From: Bradyrhizobium sp. CSA207
Lineage (GTDB): Bacteria > Pseudomonadota > Alphaproteobacteria > Rhizobiales > Xanthobacteraceae
Length of the DNA: 64,000 bases
Assembly (NCBI RefSeq): GCF_029051685.1
Contig: NZ_JAACFT010000004.1
Coordinates: forward strand, 124,001 to 188,000
Direction of reading: 5' to 3'
Numbering within the stretch: the stretch's first letter is position 1; each line of letters starts with the position of its first letter. Of this stretch, positions 7,946 to 16,311 are shown piece by piece. The translations under genes and the position numbers were made by a program. The notes beneath the pieces were generated by a model, which ran no database searches, was not told where the DNA came from, and saw only the letters and a program-made list of their open reading frames with translations.

Positions 7946-10150
7946 TCAGCCAAGCAGCTTGTCCAAAGTGATCGGGAACCGGCGGATGCGTTTGCCGGTG
8001 GCGTGGTAGACGGCGTTTGCGATCGCCGCGGGGACGCCGACGATGCCGATCTCGCCCAACCCCTTGACGCCCAGTTTGTTGATGTGCGCGTCCGGCTCGT
8101 CGACGAAGATCACGTCGATGTCGTGAACATCGGCGTTCACGGGGATGTGGTACTCCGCGATGTTCGCGTTCATGATCCGGCCGAAGCGGTGGTCCATCAC
8201 CGTTTCCTCGTGCAGCGCCATGCCGATTCCCCAGACCACGCCGCCCATGATCTGGCTGCGGCCGGTCTTGGTGTTGAGGATCCGCCCGGCGGCGACGGCG
8301 CTCACGATCCGCGTGACGCGAATGACGCCGAGCTGCTCATCGATCTTCACCTCGGCGAACACCGCCGAATGGGTATTGCGCGCGTGCTTCTTGTCTTCGT
8401 CGAACTGGTTGACTTTTTCTTTCGCAATGCGTTCGATATTGCCATGACGCATCGCGTCGGCGATCGAGACCGCGCGGCTGTTGTCGGCGGCTCTGGCAAT
8501 GCTGCCGTCGATCAGAACCGTATCGGCCAACTCGGCATCGGCGAGCGGCGAGCCAGGCATTTTCCCAGCCAGGCTCAACAGTTCCTTGCGGACATCCTCA
8601 GCCGCTGCAAGCACGGCATGTGCGCTCGAGGCCGCCATCCAGGAGCCGCCTTCGACCGGCGCCTGCGGCAGGGTGGAGTCGGCAAGCCTGACGCTGATGT
8701 TCTCGATCGGCAGGCCGAGCGCATCGGCAGCAACCTGCGCCACGATGGTGTAGGTGCCGGTGCCGATGTCCGATGCGGCACAAGACACCTCGGCATGGCC
8801 GTTCGACGTCAGCACGATGCGGACCGCGACCGGCATCTGGAGCGCTTCCCACACGCCTGTCGCCATGCCCCAGCCGACCAGCTCGTTGCCGTCGTGCATC
8901 GAACGCGGCGCGGGATTGCGCCGGCTCCAGCCGAAGGCCTCCGCGCCGCGGGCGTAGCATTCGCGCAGCTGCTTGCTGGTGTAGGGCAGGTTTTCGCTCT
9001 GGTCGCGATCCGAATAGCAGTTCAGCCGCAGGTCGATCGGATCGATCTTGAGCGCAACGGCGAGCTCGTCCATGGCGCATTCGAGCGCGCAGACGCCGGA
9101 AGCGGCGCCCGGTGCGCGCATGTCGCAGGGCGTGGAAACATCGAGGTGGACGAGCTTGTGGGAGAAACGGCTGTTCGGGCTGCTGTAGAGCTGTTCGGCC
9201 CACCCGGTGTCGTTGCGTGCAAAATCCTCGTAGCGCGAGGTGACGGCGATGGCCTCGTGCGTGACCGCCTCGAGGGTACCGTCGGATTTTGCGCCGAGCC
9301 CGACGCGCTCGATGGTCATCGGCCGGTAGCCGAGCCCGTACATCTGCTGCCGCGTCAGCACGACGCGAACGGACCGCTTCAGCGCAAGTGCGGCGAGTGT
9401 TGCCAGCACCACCTGGTGTTGCGGCCGCAGTCCGGAGCCGAACGCGCCGCCGACATAGGGCGAGATTACGCGGATATCACTCGGCTTCTTGTCGAACACG
9501 CCGCAGAGGAATTTGTGGACGTTCTGGACGCCTTGCGTCTTGTCGTACACCGTGAGCTTGCCGCCGCCGTCCCAGACCGCCGTGGTCGCGAACAGCTCCA
9601 TCGGGTTGTGATGCTCGGTCGGAATGACGTAGTCCGCCTCGTGGCGCACGGCAGCCCGGGCAAGGGCAGCTGCGGCGTCGCCGCGCGGCTTGGGTGGTTC
9701 GTCCGTCTCGGCGGCGCTGCCGCGCTCGCCTTCGAGATCGGTCGCAAAGCCGCTCGGCTCATATTCGACCCGCACGAGGGTAGCCGCGAATTTCGCGGTT
9801 TCCCAGTCCTCCGCGACGACCAGCGCGATCGGCTGGCCGTTGAACTTGATCGTGTCGTCATACAGCGGACGGAACGGGGAGCCTTTCTCGGGCGCCACCT
9901 CGTCCTTCCAGGCCTCGTCATTATCGGCGAGCGGCGGACGGTTGGCATGCGTCAGCACGTCCAGCACACCATTCACGTTCAGCGCTGCGCTGGTGTCGAG
10001 GCGGGCAATGCGCCCGCAGGGAATGGTGGCTTCGACGACGAAACCATGGACGAGCCCGTCGGCCGGGAATTCGCCGGCATATTTGGCGGTCCCGGTGACT
10101 TTAGCACGGCCGTCGACGCGGGACGTTGGTGTTCCGACATAGGCGTTCAT
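7946..10150 (-). CDS. Xanthine-dehydrogenase-family molybdopterin-binding subunit (PaoC/YagR-like)
   Basis: The large catalytic subunit (734 residues) of a three-subunit molybdenum hydroxylase. It has the PTSRVDGRAKVTGTAKYAGE opening typical of aldehyde oxidoreductase large chains. The YVGGAFGSGL molybdopterin-contact motif lies near residue 235, and GVKGLGEIGIVG near the C-terminus carries the catalytic glutamate. The protein lacks the FAD and Fe-S domains, which are separate genes upstream in the same operon. Family knowledge suggests oxidation of aldehydes, possibly aromatic, to acids, with dioxygen, ferredoxin or another electron acceptor. The cofactor would be the cytidine-dinucleotide form if it behaves like PaoC. 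Confidence 0.9.
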   Translation of the reverse strand: MNAYVGTPTSRVDGRAKVTGTAKYAGEFPADGLVHGFVVEATIPCGRIARLDTSAALNVNGVLDVLTHANRPPLADNDEAWKDEVAPEKGSPFRPLYDDTIKFNGQPIALVVAEDWETAKFAATLVRVEYEPSGFATDLEGERGSAAETDEPPKPRGDAAAALARAAVRHEADYVIPTEHHNPMELFATTAVWDGGGKLTVYDKTQGVQNVHKFLCGVFDKKPSDIRVISPYVGGAFGSGLRPQHQVVLATLAALALKRSVRVVLTRQQMYGLGYRPMTIERVGLGAKSDGTLEAVTHEAIAVTSRYEDFARNDTGWAEQLYSSPNSRFSHKLVHLDVSTPCDMRAPGAASGVCALECAMDELAVALKIDPIDLRLNCYSDRDQSENLPYTSKQLRECYARGAEAFGWSRRNPAPRSMHDGNELVGWGMATGVWEALQMPVAVRIVLTSNGHAEVSCAASDIGTGTYTIVAQVAADALGLPIENISVRLADSTLPQAPVEGGSWMAASSAHAVLAAAEDVRKELLSLAGKMPGSPLADAELADTVLIDGSIARAADNSRAVSIADAMRHGNIERIAKEKVNQFDEDKKHARNTHSAVFAEVKIDEQLGVIRVTRIVSAVAAGRILNTKTGRSQIMGGVVWGIGMALHEETVMDHRFGRIMNANIAEYHIPVNADVHDIDVIFVDEPDAHINKLGVKGLGEIGIVGVPAAIANAVYHATGKRIRRFPITLDKLLG

Positions 10151-10157
10151 CGGTCCC

Positions 10158-11174
10158 TCACGCGATCTTCTTGTGAGACTGGGATTGCGGCGTGGCGTCC
10201 GCGGCCTGCGTCAGCGTCCGCACGATGGCGCGGCGCGCGAGCTCGATCTTGAAGCCGTTATGCGCACGGGCGGTCGCGCCCGCCAGCAGCAGATCCGCAG
10301 CGTGCGAAAAATGATCCACAGTTGCCGCCTGGCCGCGCAATGCTGCCTCGGCTTCGAGGCTGCGCCAGGGCTTGTGAGCCACGCCGCCGAGCGCGATGCG
10401 AGCCTGAGTGATCGCGTTGCCCTCCAGTTCGAGCGCGGCCGCAACCGACACTAGAGCAAAAGCATATGACAGCCGGTCGCGGATCTTCAGGTAGCTGTAG
10501 TTCTGGGCGAAGCCGAGCGGCGGCAGTTCAATCGCAATGATGATCTCGCCGGCGCCGAGATTGACATCGACATGCGGCGTGTCGCCGGGAAGCCGATGGA
10601 AATCGGTCAGCGCGATGGTGCGCTCACCGGAAGGTCTGGCGATGTGCACGAGCGCGCCGAGCGCGGCCAGCGCCACGCTCATGTCGGACGGGTTGGTGGC
10701 GATGCAGGAGGCGCTGGTACCGAGGATCGCATGGTTGCGATTGAGGCCGTCGAGTGCCGAACAGCCGGTGCCGGGATTCCGTTTGTTGCAAGGCGTCGCC
10801 GTGTCGTAGAAATAGGCACAGCGCGTTCGCTGCATCAGATTGCCGCCGACGGAGGCCATGTTGCGCAATTGCGCCGAGGCGCCGGCCAGGATCGCGCTGG
10901 CGAGCAGGGGATAGCGCTGCTCGATCAGTGGATGATAGGCGAGGTCCGAGTTCGGTACCAAGGCACCTATGCGCAGGCCGCCGTCGGCCGTCTCCTCGAC
11001 CTTGCGCAGCGGCAGGCGGGAAATGTCGATCAGCCGGGAGGGGCGCTCGACATTCTCCTTCATCAGGTCGATCAGGTTGGTGCCGCCGGCGATGAGCCTG
11101 GCGCCGGGATTGGCGGCCAGCAGGCGGATCGCGTCAGCGACGTCAGCGGCGCGCGAGTACTGGAAATTGTTCAT
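10158..11174 (-). CDS. FAD-binding (and probably 4Fe-4S) subunit of molybdenum hydroxylase (PaoB/YagS-like)
   Basis: The 338-residue medium subunit. The FAD-binding motif RLIAGGTNLIDLMKENV is near residue 28, and SVGGNLMQRTRC follows near residue 110. Directly after it come extra cysteines (QRTRCAYFYDTATPC, then NPGTGC, then ASC), an insertion that in E. coli PaoB carries an additional [4Fe-4S] cluster. That pattern separates it from ordinary CoxM/XdhB-type subunits. It overlaps the 2Fe-2S subunit gene by 4 bp and lies 7 bp from the large subunit gene, so the three are one operon. The electron path would be Moco to 2Fe-2S to FAD/4Fe-4S. Confidence 0.9.
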   Translation of the reverse strand: MNNFQYSRAADVADAIRLLAANPGARLIAGGTNLIDLMKENVERPSRLIDISRLPLRKVEETADGGLRIGALVPNSDLAYHPLIEQRYPLLASAILAGASAQLRNMASVGGNLMQRTRCAYFYDTATPCNKRNPGTGCSALDGLNRNHAILGTSASCIATNPSDMSVALAALGALVHIARPSGERTIALTDFHRLPGDTPHVDVNLGAGEIIIAIELPPLGFAQNYSYLKIRDRLSYAFALVSVAAALELEGNAITQARIALGGVAHKPWRSLEAEAALRGQAATVDHFSHAADLLLAGATARAHNGFKIELARRAIVRTLTQAADATPQSQSHKKIA

Positions 11175-11662
11175 GGCCGGCCCATTGCTTGCTGGATCGC
11201 GGCGACGATGTTCGGATAGGCGCCGCAGCGGCAGAGATTTCCGCTCATCAGTTCCCGGATCTCGTCGGCGTCCGCGGCGCGGCCTTCAGCCAAAAGGCCG
11301 GCCGCCGAACAAATCTGGCCCGATGTGCAATAACCGCACTGGAAGGCGTCGTGGTCGATGAAGGCTTGTTGCAGCGGATGCAACGTGCCGTCGCTGGCGA
11401 GGCCTTCGACGGTGGTGATTTCGGCGCCGTCCTTCATGATAGCAAGCGTCAGGCAGGAATTGACGCGGCGGCCGTCCACCAGCACGGTGCAGGCGCCGCA
11501 CTGACCGTGATCGCAGCCCTTCTTGGTGCCGGTCAGCGCGAGATGATCGCGCAGGGCATCGAGGAGCGTGGTCCAGGGTACGAGGTCGAGCGTGCGCCTG
11601 ACACCATTGACGACAAGATTGATCGGAATGCGTTCGGCGATCTCATGCGTGACATCGGCCAT
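11171..11662 (-). CDS. 2Fe-2S subunit of molybdenum hydroxylase (PaoA/YagT-like)
   Basis: A 163-residue iron-sulfur subunit with both [2Fe-2S] sites of the family. The plant-ferredoxin-like site is GCDHGQCGACTV plus a later cysteine in NSCLT. The helical-domain site is CGYCTSGQIC plus GNLCRCGAY. It is the first gene of the operon. E. coli PaoA carries a long Tat signal peptide that sends the enzyme to the periplasm. This protein starts at MADVTHEIAERIPIN with no twin-arginine leader, so the complex is probably cytoplasmic. Confidence 0.92.
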   Translation of the reverse strand: MADVTHEIAERIPINLVVNGVRRTLDLVPWTTLLDALRDHLALTGTKKGCDHGQCGACTVLVDGRRVNSCLTLAIMKDGAEITTVEGLASDGTLHPLQQAFIDHDAFQCGYCTSGQICSAAGLLAEGRAADADEIRELMSGNLCRCGAYPNIVAAIQQAMGRP

Positions 11663-11817
11663 GTCTTCTTCCCTGAGGGGCCTATGTTCCCTGCGACGGA
11701 GGCCAACCAGGTGTCAGGCACGCTAACGCGAGGGCCCGTCGCCTCCGCTGGCCAATAGCGCCCAACGGACGACCCGCGGCTTGGTTCCAGAGGCGGATTA
11801 GCTCGCGGGGAAGCGGG

Positions 11818-12375
11818 TCAACGCTTCGCCTCGCCGAACACTACCGTCGGCACTGCGCGGTTGACGACCTCGCGCAGCGCGAAGCTTGATTGCACCCGCG
11901 CCACGCGCGGCAGGCGCGACAGTTCGGTGCGATGGATGCGCTCGAAATCCTGGATGTCGCGCGCGAGCACGATCAGGATGTAGTCGTCGGTGCCCGACAT
12001 CAGGAAGCAGCGCACCACGGACGGGCACTTCACCACCTCCGCCTCGAACGCCTTCAGCGCCTCGTCGCTCTGGCTCTCCAGCGCGATGCGCACCAGCACC
12101 GTCGTGGTGAGGCCGAACTGCGCCAGATCCAGCGCGGCTTGGTAGGCCTGGATATAGCCGTCGTCCTCCAGCGCCTTCTGCCGCCGCGCCAGCGCGGTGC
12201 TCGACATCCCGACCTTGCTGGCAAGCTCGGTATGGCTGGCCCGAGCATTGGTCGTGAGTTCCGCGAGGATGGCGAGATCTTTCCGGTCGAGGGCCAAGGT
12301 TTGGTTTCCAGCGTGAAAGGGCTCTGCCGCGCCCGAAACCGGCGCGGGGATGCCGAACCTAGCGGATATTTGCAC
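11818..12375 (-). CDS. Lrp/AsnC-family transcriptional regulator
   Basis: A DNA-binding regulator with an N-terminal winged helix (LDRKDLAILAELTTNARASH, recognition helix around MSSTALARRQKALE) and a C-terminal RAM effector domain (VRCFLMSGTDDYILIV). It is divergent from alanine dehydrogenase, the usual place for the AldR-type Lrp regulator that senses alanine and switches on ald. The GTG start gives 185 residues with a 26-residue unconserved tail at the front. A TTG at 12297 would give about 159 residues, closer to the family norm. The call of a local ald regulator is inference from the divergent arrangement. Confidence 0.87.
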   Translation of the reverse strand: MQISARFGIPAPVSGAAEPFHAGNQTLALDRKDLAILAELTTNARASHTELASKVGMSSTALARRQKALEDDGYIQAYQAALDLAQFGLTTTVLVRIALESQSDEALKAFEAEVVKCPSVVRCFLMSGTDDYILIVLARDIQDFERIHRTELSRLPRVARVQSSFALREVVNRAVPTVVFGEAKR

Positions 12376-12439
12376 GAAACCAAACCGGCCCCGTCGCTAC
12401 GATCAAGAGGAGAATCAGAGACGTTGGAAGGAGCTCAAG

Positions 12440-13552
12440 ATGCGTGTCGGCGTGCCCAGGGAAATCAAGGTGCAGGAATATCGCGTCGGGCTCACCCCGG
12501 GCGCCGTCCGCGAATATGTCGCGGCCGGGCACCAGGTGATGGTCGAGACCGGCGCCGGCAACGGCATCGGCGCGTCCGATGATGTCTATCGGCGGGCAGG
12601 GGCCACCATCTCCGACAGCGCCCGCGACGTCTTCGCCAGTTCCGACATGATCGTGAAAGTGAAGGAGCCACAGAAAAGCGAATGGCTTCAGCTTCGCGAA
12701 AGCCAGATCCTGTTCACTTATCTGCACCTCGCGCCGGATCCCGAACAGGCCAAGGGTTTGCTCGCGTCCGGCTGTACCGCGATCGCCTATGAAACCGTCA
12801 CCGACGCGGCCGGTCGCCTCCCCCTGCTGGCGCCGATGAGCGAAGTCGCCGGCCGCCTTGCCATCGAGGCAGCCGGCGCCGCGCTCAGGCGTTCCGCCGG
12901 CGGTCGTGGCTTGCTGCTCGGCGGCGTGCCCGGGGTGCAGCCGGCGCGCTTGGTCGTGCTTGGCGGCGGCGTGGTGGGTATGCAGGCCGCGCGCATGGCC
13001 GCGGGCCTTGGTGCCGAAGTCACGGTGATCGACCGCTCCTTGCCGCGGCTGCGTGAGCTCGATGATCTCTTCGCGGGGCGCGTGCGGACGCGCTTTTCCA
13101 CCATAGAAGCGGTTGAAGACGAAGTGTTCGCCGCCGACGTCGTGATCGGCGCGGTGCTGGTGCCGGGCGCCAGCGCGCCGAAGCTCGTTACGCGCGCGAT
13201 GCTTAAATCGATGCGGCGTGGCGCCGTGCTGGTCGACGTCGCGATCGACCAGGGCGGCTGCTTCGAGACTTCGCACCCGACGACGCACACCGATCCGACC
13301 TATGAGGTCGACGGGGTCGTGCATTATTGCGTCGCCAACATGCCGGGTGCGGTGCCGGTGACGTCGAGCCAGGCGCTGAACAATGCGACGCTGCCGTTCG
13401 GCCTGATGCTGGCGAACAAGGGCTTTGCGGCGGTGCTGGAGAATCCTCATTTGCGCAACGGGCTCAACGCCCATCGCGGCCGCATCACCAACAGGGCGGT
13501 GGCGGAAAGCCTCGGGCTGGAATTCGCGCCGGTCGGAGGCCTGGCGGCGTAG
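12440..13552 (+). CDS. ald: Alanine dehydrogenase
   Basis: NAD-dependent L-alanine dehydrogenase (EC 1.4.1.1), interconverting L-alanine with pyruvate and ammonium in the cytosol. The 370-residue chain has the known active-site residues in place: R15 in VQEYRVGL, K75 in VKVKEPQ, H96 in YLHLA and the aspartate of VDVAIDQGG. The nucleotide-binding fold carries VVLGGGVVGMQAARMA. The start is fixed by GGAAGGAG seven bases upstream and by the MRVGVPREIK opening. It is divergent from the Lrp-family gene, so alanine-responsive control is likely. Rhizobia use this enzyme for alanine catabolism and in bacteroid nitrogen exchange. Confidence 0.96.
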   Translation: MRVGVPREIKVQEYRVGLTPGAVREYVAAGHQVMVETGAGNGIGASDDVYRRAGATISDSARDVFASSDMIVKVKEPQKSEWLQLRESQILFTYLHLAPDPEQAKGLLASGCTAIAYETVTDAAGRLPLLAPMSEVAGRLAIEAAGAALRRSAGGRGLLLGGVPGVQPARLVVLGGGVVGMQAARMAAGLGAEVTVIDRSLPRLRELDDLFAGRVRTRFSTIEAVEDEVFAADVVIGAVLVPGASAPKLVTRAMLKSMRRGAVLVDVAIDQGGCFETSHPTTHTDPTYEVDGVVHYCVANMPGAVPVTSSQALNNATLPFGLMLANKGFAAVLENPHLRNGLNAHRGRITNRAVAESLGLEFAPVGGLAA

Positions 13553-13600
13553 AGCATGATCCGGAAAAGTGTGCAGCGGTTTTCCGAAAAGATCATGCTC
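13552..13600. repeat. Dispersed palindromic repeat, GAGCATGATC family
   Basis: GAGCATGATC (13552-13561) and GATCATGCTC (13591-13600) are exact inverted ends, and CGGAAAA pairs with TTTTCCG inside. The hairpin begins on the last base of the ald stop codon and probably also serves as the transcript end between ald and the convergent gene. Confidence 0.75.
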
Positions 13601-13614
13601 AAATAATTTGGAGC

Positions 13615-14250
13615 CTATGCCGGTTTGCGATGGCGGCTGCCGAGCGCGGCTTCGATGGTCTCGGGCTTCTCGATGCGTTCGATCAGCATGTCGATGCGGT
13701 CGCCGCCCCAGAACAGCTCGCTGTTGAACACCATGGTCGGCACGCCGAACACGCCGAGCGATTCGGCCTCGTCGATGATGCGGTCGTGCTCGGCGCGCGC
13801 GGGACCATGGACGTAGGAGTCGAATTCGCTCGCCGATCCGCCGCAGGCGGTGATGACGCCGGTGATATCAGCCAGATCGTCGATCTCGATGTCGTGGCTC
13901 CAGAAGCGGCGAAACATCGTGTCGTGGTAAGGGCGGAAGAAGCCGTGGCGTTGCGCGAACAGCATACCGACGCTGGAATAGAAGGCGTCGTAGATCCGCC
14001 GCGGTCCCTTCATCACGAGCCCCTGCGCATTGGCGAAGCGCCGCGCGTCCATATAGGCGTAGCGTACCTTGCGCCAGAAATGCGGCGTGCGCTCCTCCAC
14101 CGTCCCCATGAATTCGGCAACGCGCAGCGTATAAGGCAGCCATTCCAGCTCGACGCCGTGCGTCTCCTCCAGCGCAAACAGGCGCTTGTTGGCGACGAAC
14201 GCATAGGGGCTCTTGTAGTCGGTGTAGATGCGCACCCGCGGTTTGGGCAT
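13615..14250 (-). CDS. DsbA-fold protein, 2-hydroxychromene-2-carboxylate isomerase family
   Basis: A 211-residue thioredoxin-fold protein. It opens with RIYTDYKSPYAFVANKRLF, where the SPYA/F segment replaces the CxxC of true disulfide oxidases and supplies the serine that binds glutathione in HCCA isomerases. The C-terminal VFGVPTMVFNSELFWGGDRID is the cis-proline and substrate loop of the same family. There is no signal peptide, so it acts in the cytosol. HCCA isomerase takes part in naphthalene breakdown, but most family members, including lone ones like this, have unknown substrates. A glutathione-dependent isomerase or transferase is the safest reading. Confidence 0.85.
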   Translation of the reverse strand: MPKPRVRIYTDYKSPYAFVANKRLFALEETHGVELEWLPYTLRVAEFMGTVEERTPHFWRKVRYAYMDARRFANAQGLVMKGPRRIYDAFYSSVGMLFAQRHGFFRPYHDTMFRRFWSHDIEIDDLADITGVITACGGSASEFDSYVHGPARAEHDRIIDEAESLGVFGVPTMVFNSELFWGGDRIDMLIERIEKPETIEAALGSRHRKPA

Positions 14251-14270
14251 CGGCGTTTCCTTTTTCTTCC

Positions 14271-14466
14271 TTTTCCCCTTGTGGGAGAAGGTGGCATAGG
14301 CGGCCTTCGGCCGCCGTTCTTAAAGCGCCGAAGCGAAGCTTCGGCTATGGCGCCGGATGAGGGGTTGCTTCAGTGAATTCAACTGCGAGAGGGTTGTCCG
14401 CGGGGACAACCCCTCGCCCGGCTTCGCTATCGCGAAGCCGCCCACGAGGGGAGAGGGTGCACCGAG
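14271..14466. repeat. Composite dispersed repeat (CTCCCCTTGTGGGAG family)
   Basis: The block starts TTTTCCCCTTGTGGGAGAAGG and ends CGAGGGGAGAGGGTGCACCGAGC. Inside are several hairpins, including GGCGGCCTTCGGCCGCC, GAAGCGAAGCTTC and GGTTGTCCGCGGGGACAACC. A related block sits at 16128-16282 and a shorter one at 63245-63335. The 230 bases from here to the next gene hold nothing else I can call. Confidence 0.7.
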
Positions 14467-14697
14467 CCCGCGGCGCTTTCAACGCCCCAACTCCTCACGA
14501 GGCGACGCAGCGTCGCTATCTGGCGCTATAGCCGGACCCTCGGGCCGCCAAATCGGCCAAAAGAAGAAAACTATTGCCCGGGGTCTCTCAGGCGGAAGGA
14601 GTTTTCTCTCCGGGGGGCAAAAACGCCAATCGCTTCCATTGCTGTTTGGGGCCGAAACGACGACATTTCCGGCACAGATTGATGGATTGACCCTGCT

Positions 14698-14916
14698 ATG
14701 GAACGCACCGGATTTGAGCCCTTCGGCGAGCGCCTGGTGTCCGCGACGGACACCCAGCCGCAGTCGCGCGCGTCAAAGCTCCTGCTGCGGGCCGGGACCG
14801 GCCTGTTCTGGTCGCTGGTGGCGGGGATCGTGCTGGCACGTGCCGCCTTCTTTGAGCCGGGCGTCTATGATGGCTTCAGCCGCGTGGCCTCGCTCGCCAG
14901 AAGCCTGATCTTCTGA
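14698..14916 (+). CDS. Small single-pass membrane protein, hypothetical
   Basis: A 72-residue protein with a soluble N-terminus of about 28 residues (ERTGFEPFGERLVSATDTQ) and one clear membrane segment (LLLRAGTGLFWSLVAGIVLARAAFF). No family is recognised. It sits 130 bp upstream of the YeiH exporter gene on the same strand. The ribosome binding site is weak. I keep it because its composition differs from the surrounding repeat DNA and the hydrophobic block is well formed. Confidence 0.45.
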   Translation: MERTGFEPFGERLVSATDTQPQSRASKLLLRAGTGLFWSLVAGIVLARAAFFEPGVYDGFSRVASLARSLIF

Positions 14917-15045
14917 GGTCAGCTCGTCTTCTAAGGCGATCCATCCCGGCTGAGGATAGAACTTCCCCTCGGTCCTGATATGTCGAAAACATATTTCCCA
15001 ATCGGACGGCGCTGCGTATAAATCCTTCTCCTCCGGGAGAGATTT

Positions 15046-16104
15046 GTGTCGCAGAATCAAGCATCCAGTTCGGCCGAGGCCAAGCCGACCACCGCCGCAA
15101 GCCGCATTGTTGCGCTGATTCCCGGCATTCTCCTCTGCATCGTTGTGGCCGGCGTTTCGGCCCTTTTGGAGCGGGCGGAGCTGGGTGTGTTCGAGCACCC
15201 CTATGTCGAGGCGCTGGTGATGGCCATCCTGCTCGGCATGGCGCTGCGCAGCTTCTGGAAGCCCGCGCCGCGCTGGCGGGCCGGCATCGCCTTCAGCGCC
15301 AAGCAGCTGCTCGAAGTCGCAGTGATGCTGCTAGGGGCCTCCATCAGCTTTGCAGCAATTGCGGCCTCGGGCGTTGCGCTGCTGGCATCGATCGCGGCTG
15401 TGGTCGTGGTCGCGCTCAGCGTCAGCTTTGGCTTGAGCCGCATGCTCGGCCTGTCGACACGACTGTCGATCCTGATCGCCTGCGGCAACTCCATCTGCGG
15501 CAATTCGGCTATCGCGGCCGTGGCGCCGATCATCGGCGCCAACAACGACGAGATCGCATCCTCGATCTCTTTCACTGCGATCCTCGGCGTGATGATGGTG
15601 CTGGGCCTGCCGCTGCTGATTCCGCTGCTGCAACTGTCCGCCACGCAATACGGCATCCTCGCCGGCCTCACCGTCTACGCCGTGCCGCAGGTGCTGGCGG
15701 CAACGGTGCCGGCGGGCCTCGTCTCGACGCAGATCGGCACGCTGGTCAAGCTGATGCGCGTGTTGATGCTGGGGCCGGTCGTCGTCGGCCTGTCGCTGGT
15801 CGCCTCGCGTTGGCAGACCGGCGCCAAGAAGACCAATGTCGGATTTTTCCGCTTAGTCCCGTGGTTCATCCTCGGCTTCCTCGCACTCGCGACGTTGCGC
15901 TCGCTGGAAATCGTGCCCGGCACCGTGGTGGGCCCGGTGACGAAGATCACGAGCTTCCTCACGGTGGTGTCGATGGCGGCACTCGGCCTCGGCGTCGATG
16001 TCCGCGTGCTCGCCAATGTCGGCGGCCGCGTCACAGCCGCCGTGACACTGTCGCTGATGCTGCTGCTCGGCATCAGCATCGCGCTGGTGCATTGGTTCAA
16101 GTGA
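15046..16104 (+). CDS. YeiH-family putative sulfate/anion exporter
   Basis: An inner-membrane protein of 352 residues with about ten hydrophobic segments and the conserved YeiH core GNSICGNSAIAAVAPIIGA near residue 150. The family (UPF0324, conserved hypothetical 698) includes TauZ-like proteins thought to export sulfate or sulfite, and paralogues of unknown substrate. The GTG at 15046 is preceded by CTCCGGGAGAG and no ATG is better placed. The gene is separated from the next operon by repeat DNA and points towards it convergently. A role in exporting sulfite or sulfate from the neighbouring 16-25 kb system is an attractive but unproven idea. Confidence 0.83.
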   Translation: MSQNQASSSAEAKPTTAASRIVALIPGILLCIVVAGVSALLERAELGVFEHPYVEALVMAILLGMALRSFWKPAPRWRAGIAFSAKQLLEVAVMLLGASISFAAIAASGVALLASIAAVVVVALSVSFGLSRMLGLSTRLSILIACGNSICGNSAIAAVAPIIGANNDEIASSISFTAILGVMMVLGLPLLIPLLQLSATQYGILAGLTVYAVPQVLAATVPAGLVSTQIGTLVKLMRVLMLGPVVVGLSLVASRWQTGAKKTNVGFFRLVPWFILGFLALATLRSLEIVPGTVVGPVTKITSFLTVVSMAALGLGVDVRVLANVGGRVTAAVTLSLMLLLGISIALVHWFK

Positions 16105-16127
16105 AAATAGTCGCGCTGCAATGACGG

Positions 16128-16282
16128 TGCACCCTCTCCCCTTGTGGGAGAGGGTGGCTTCGCAATAAGCGAAGCCGGGCGAGGGGTTCTCTCCGCGAAT
16201 GAATCTGTTGCAGTGAATGCGCGAAAGCAAACCCCTCATCCGGCGCTTCGCGCCACCTTCTCCCACAAGGGGAGAAGGGGAA
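16128..16282. repeat. Composite dispersed repeat (CTCCCCTTGTGGGAG family)
   Basis: Starts ACCCTCTCCCCTTGTGGGAGAG and ends CACCTTCTCCCACAAGGGGAGAAGG, so the two ends are inverted copies. Internal GCTTCGCAATAAGCGAAGC is another hairpin. It fills the gap between the convergent exporter and ABC transporter genes and is related to the block at 14271-14466. Confidence 0.75.
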
Positions 16283-16311
16283 GGCACCGCGCAAGCGTCG
16301 AAGAAGCAGTT

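Noticed and set aside
8003-10252. A 749-codon plus-strand open frame opposite the molybdenum hydroxylase large subunit
   Set aside because: Same codon-shadow effect; no domain pattern, and the opposite strand encodes a full PaoC-like protein.
14271-16282. Repeat blocks as insertion sequences or transposon ends
   Set aside because: They are under 200 bp, have no transposase frame and no target duplication that I can see; they fit REP/BIME-like elements better.
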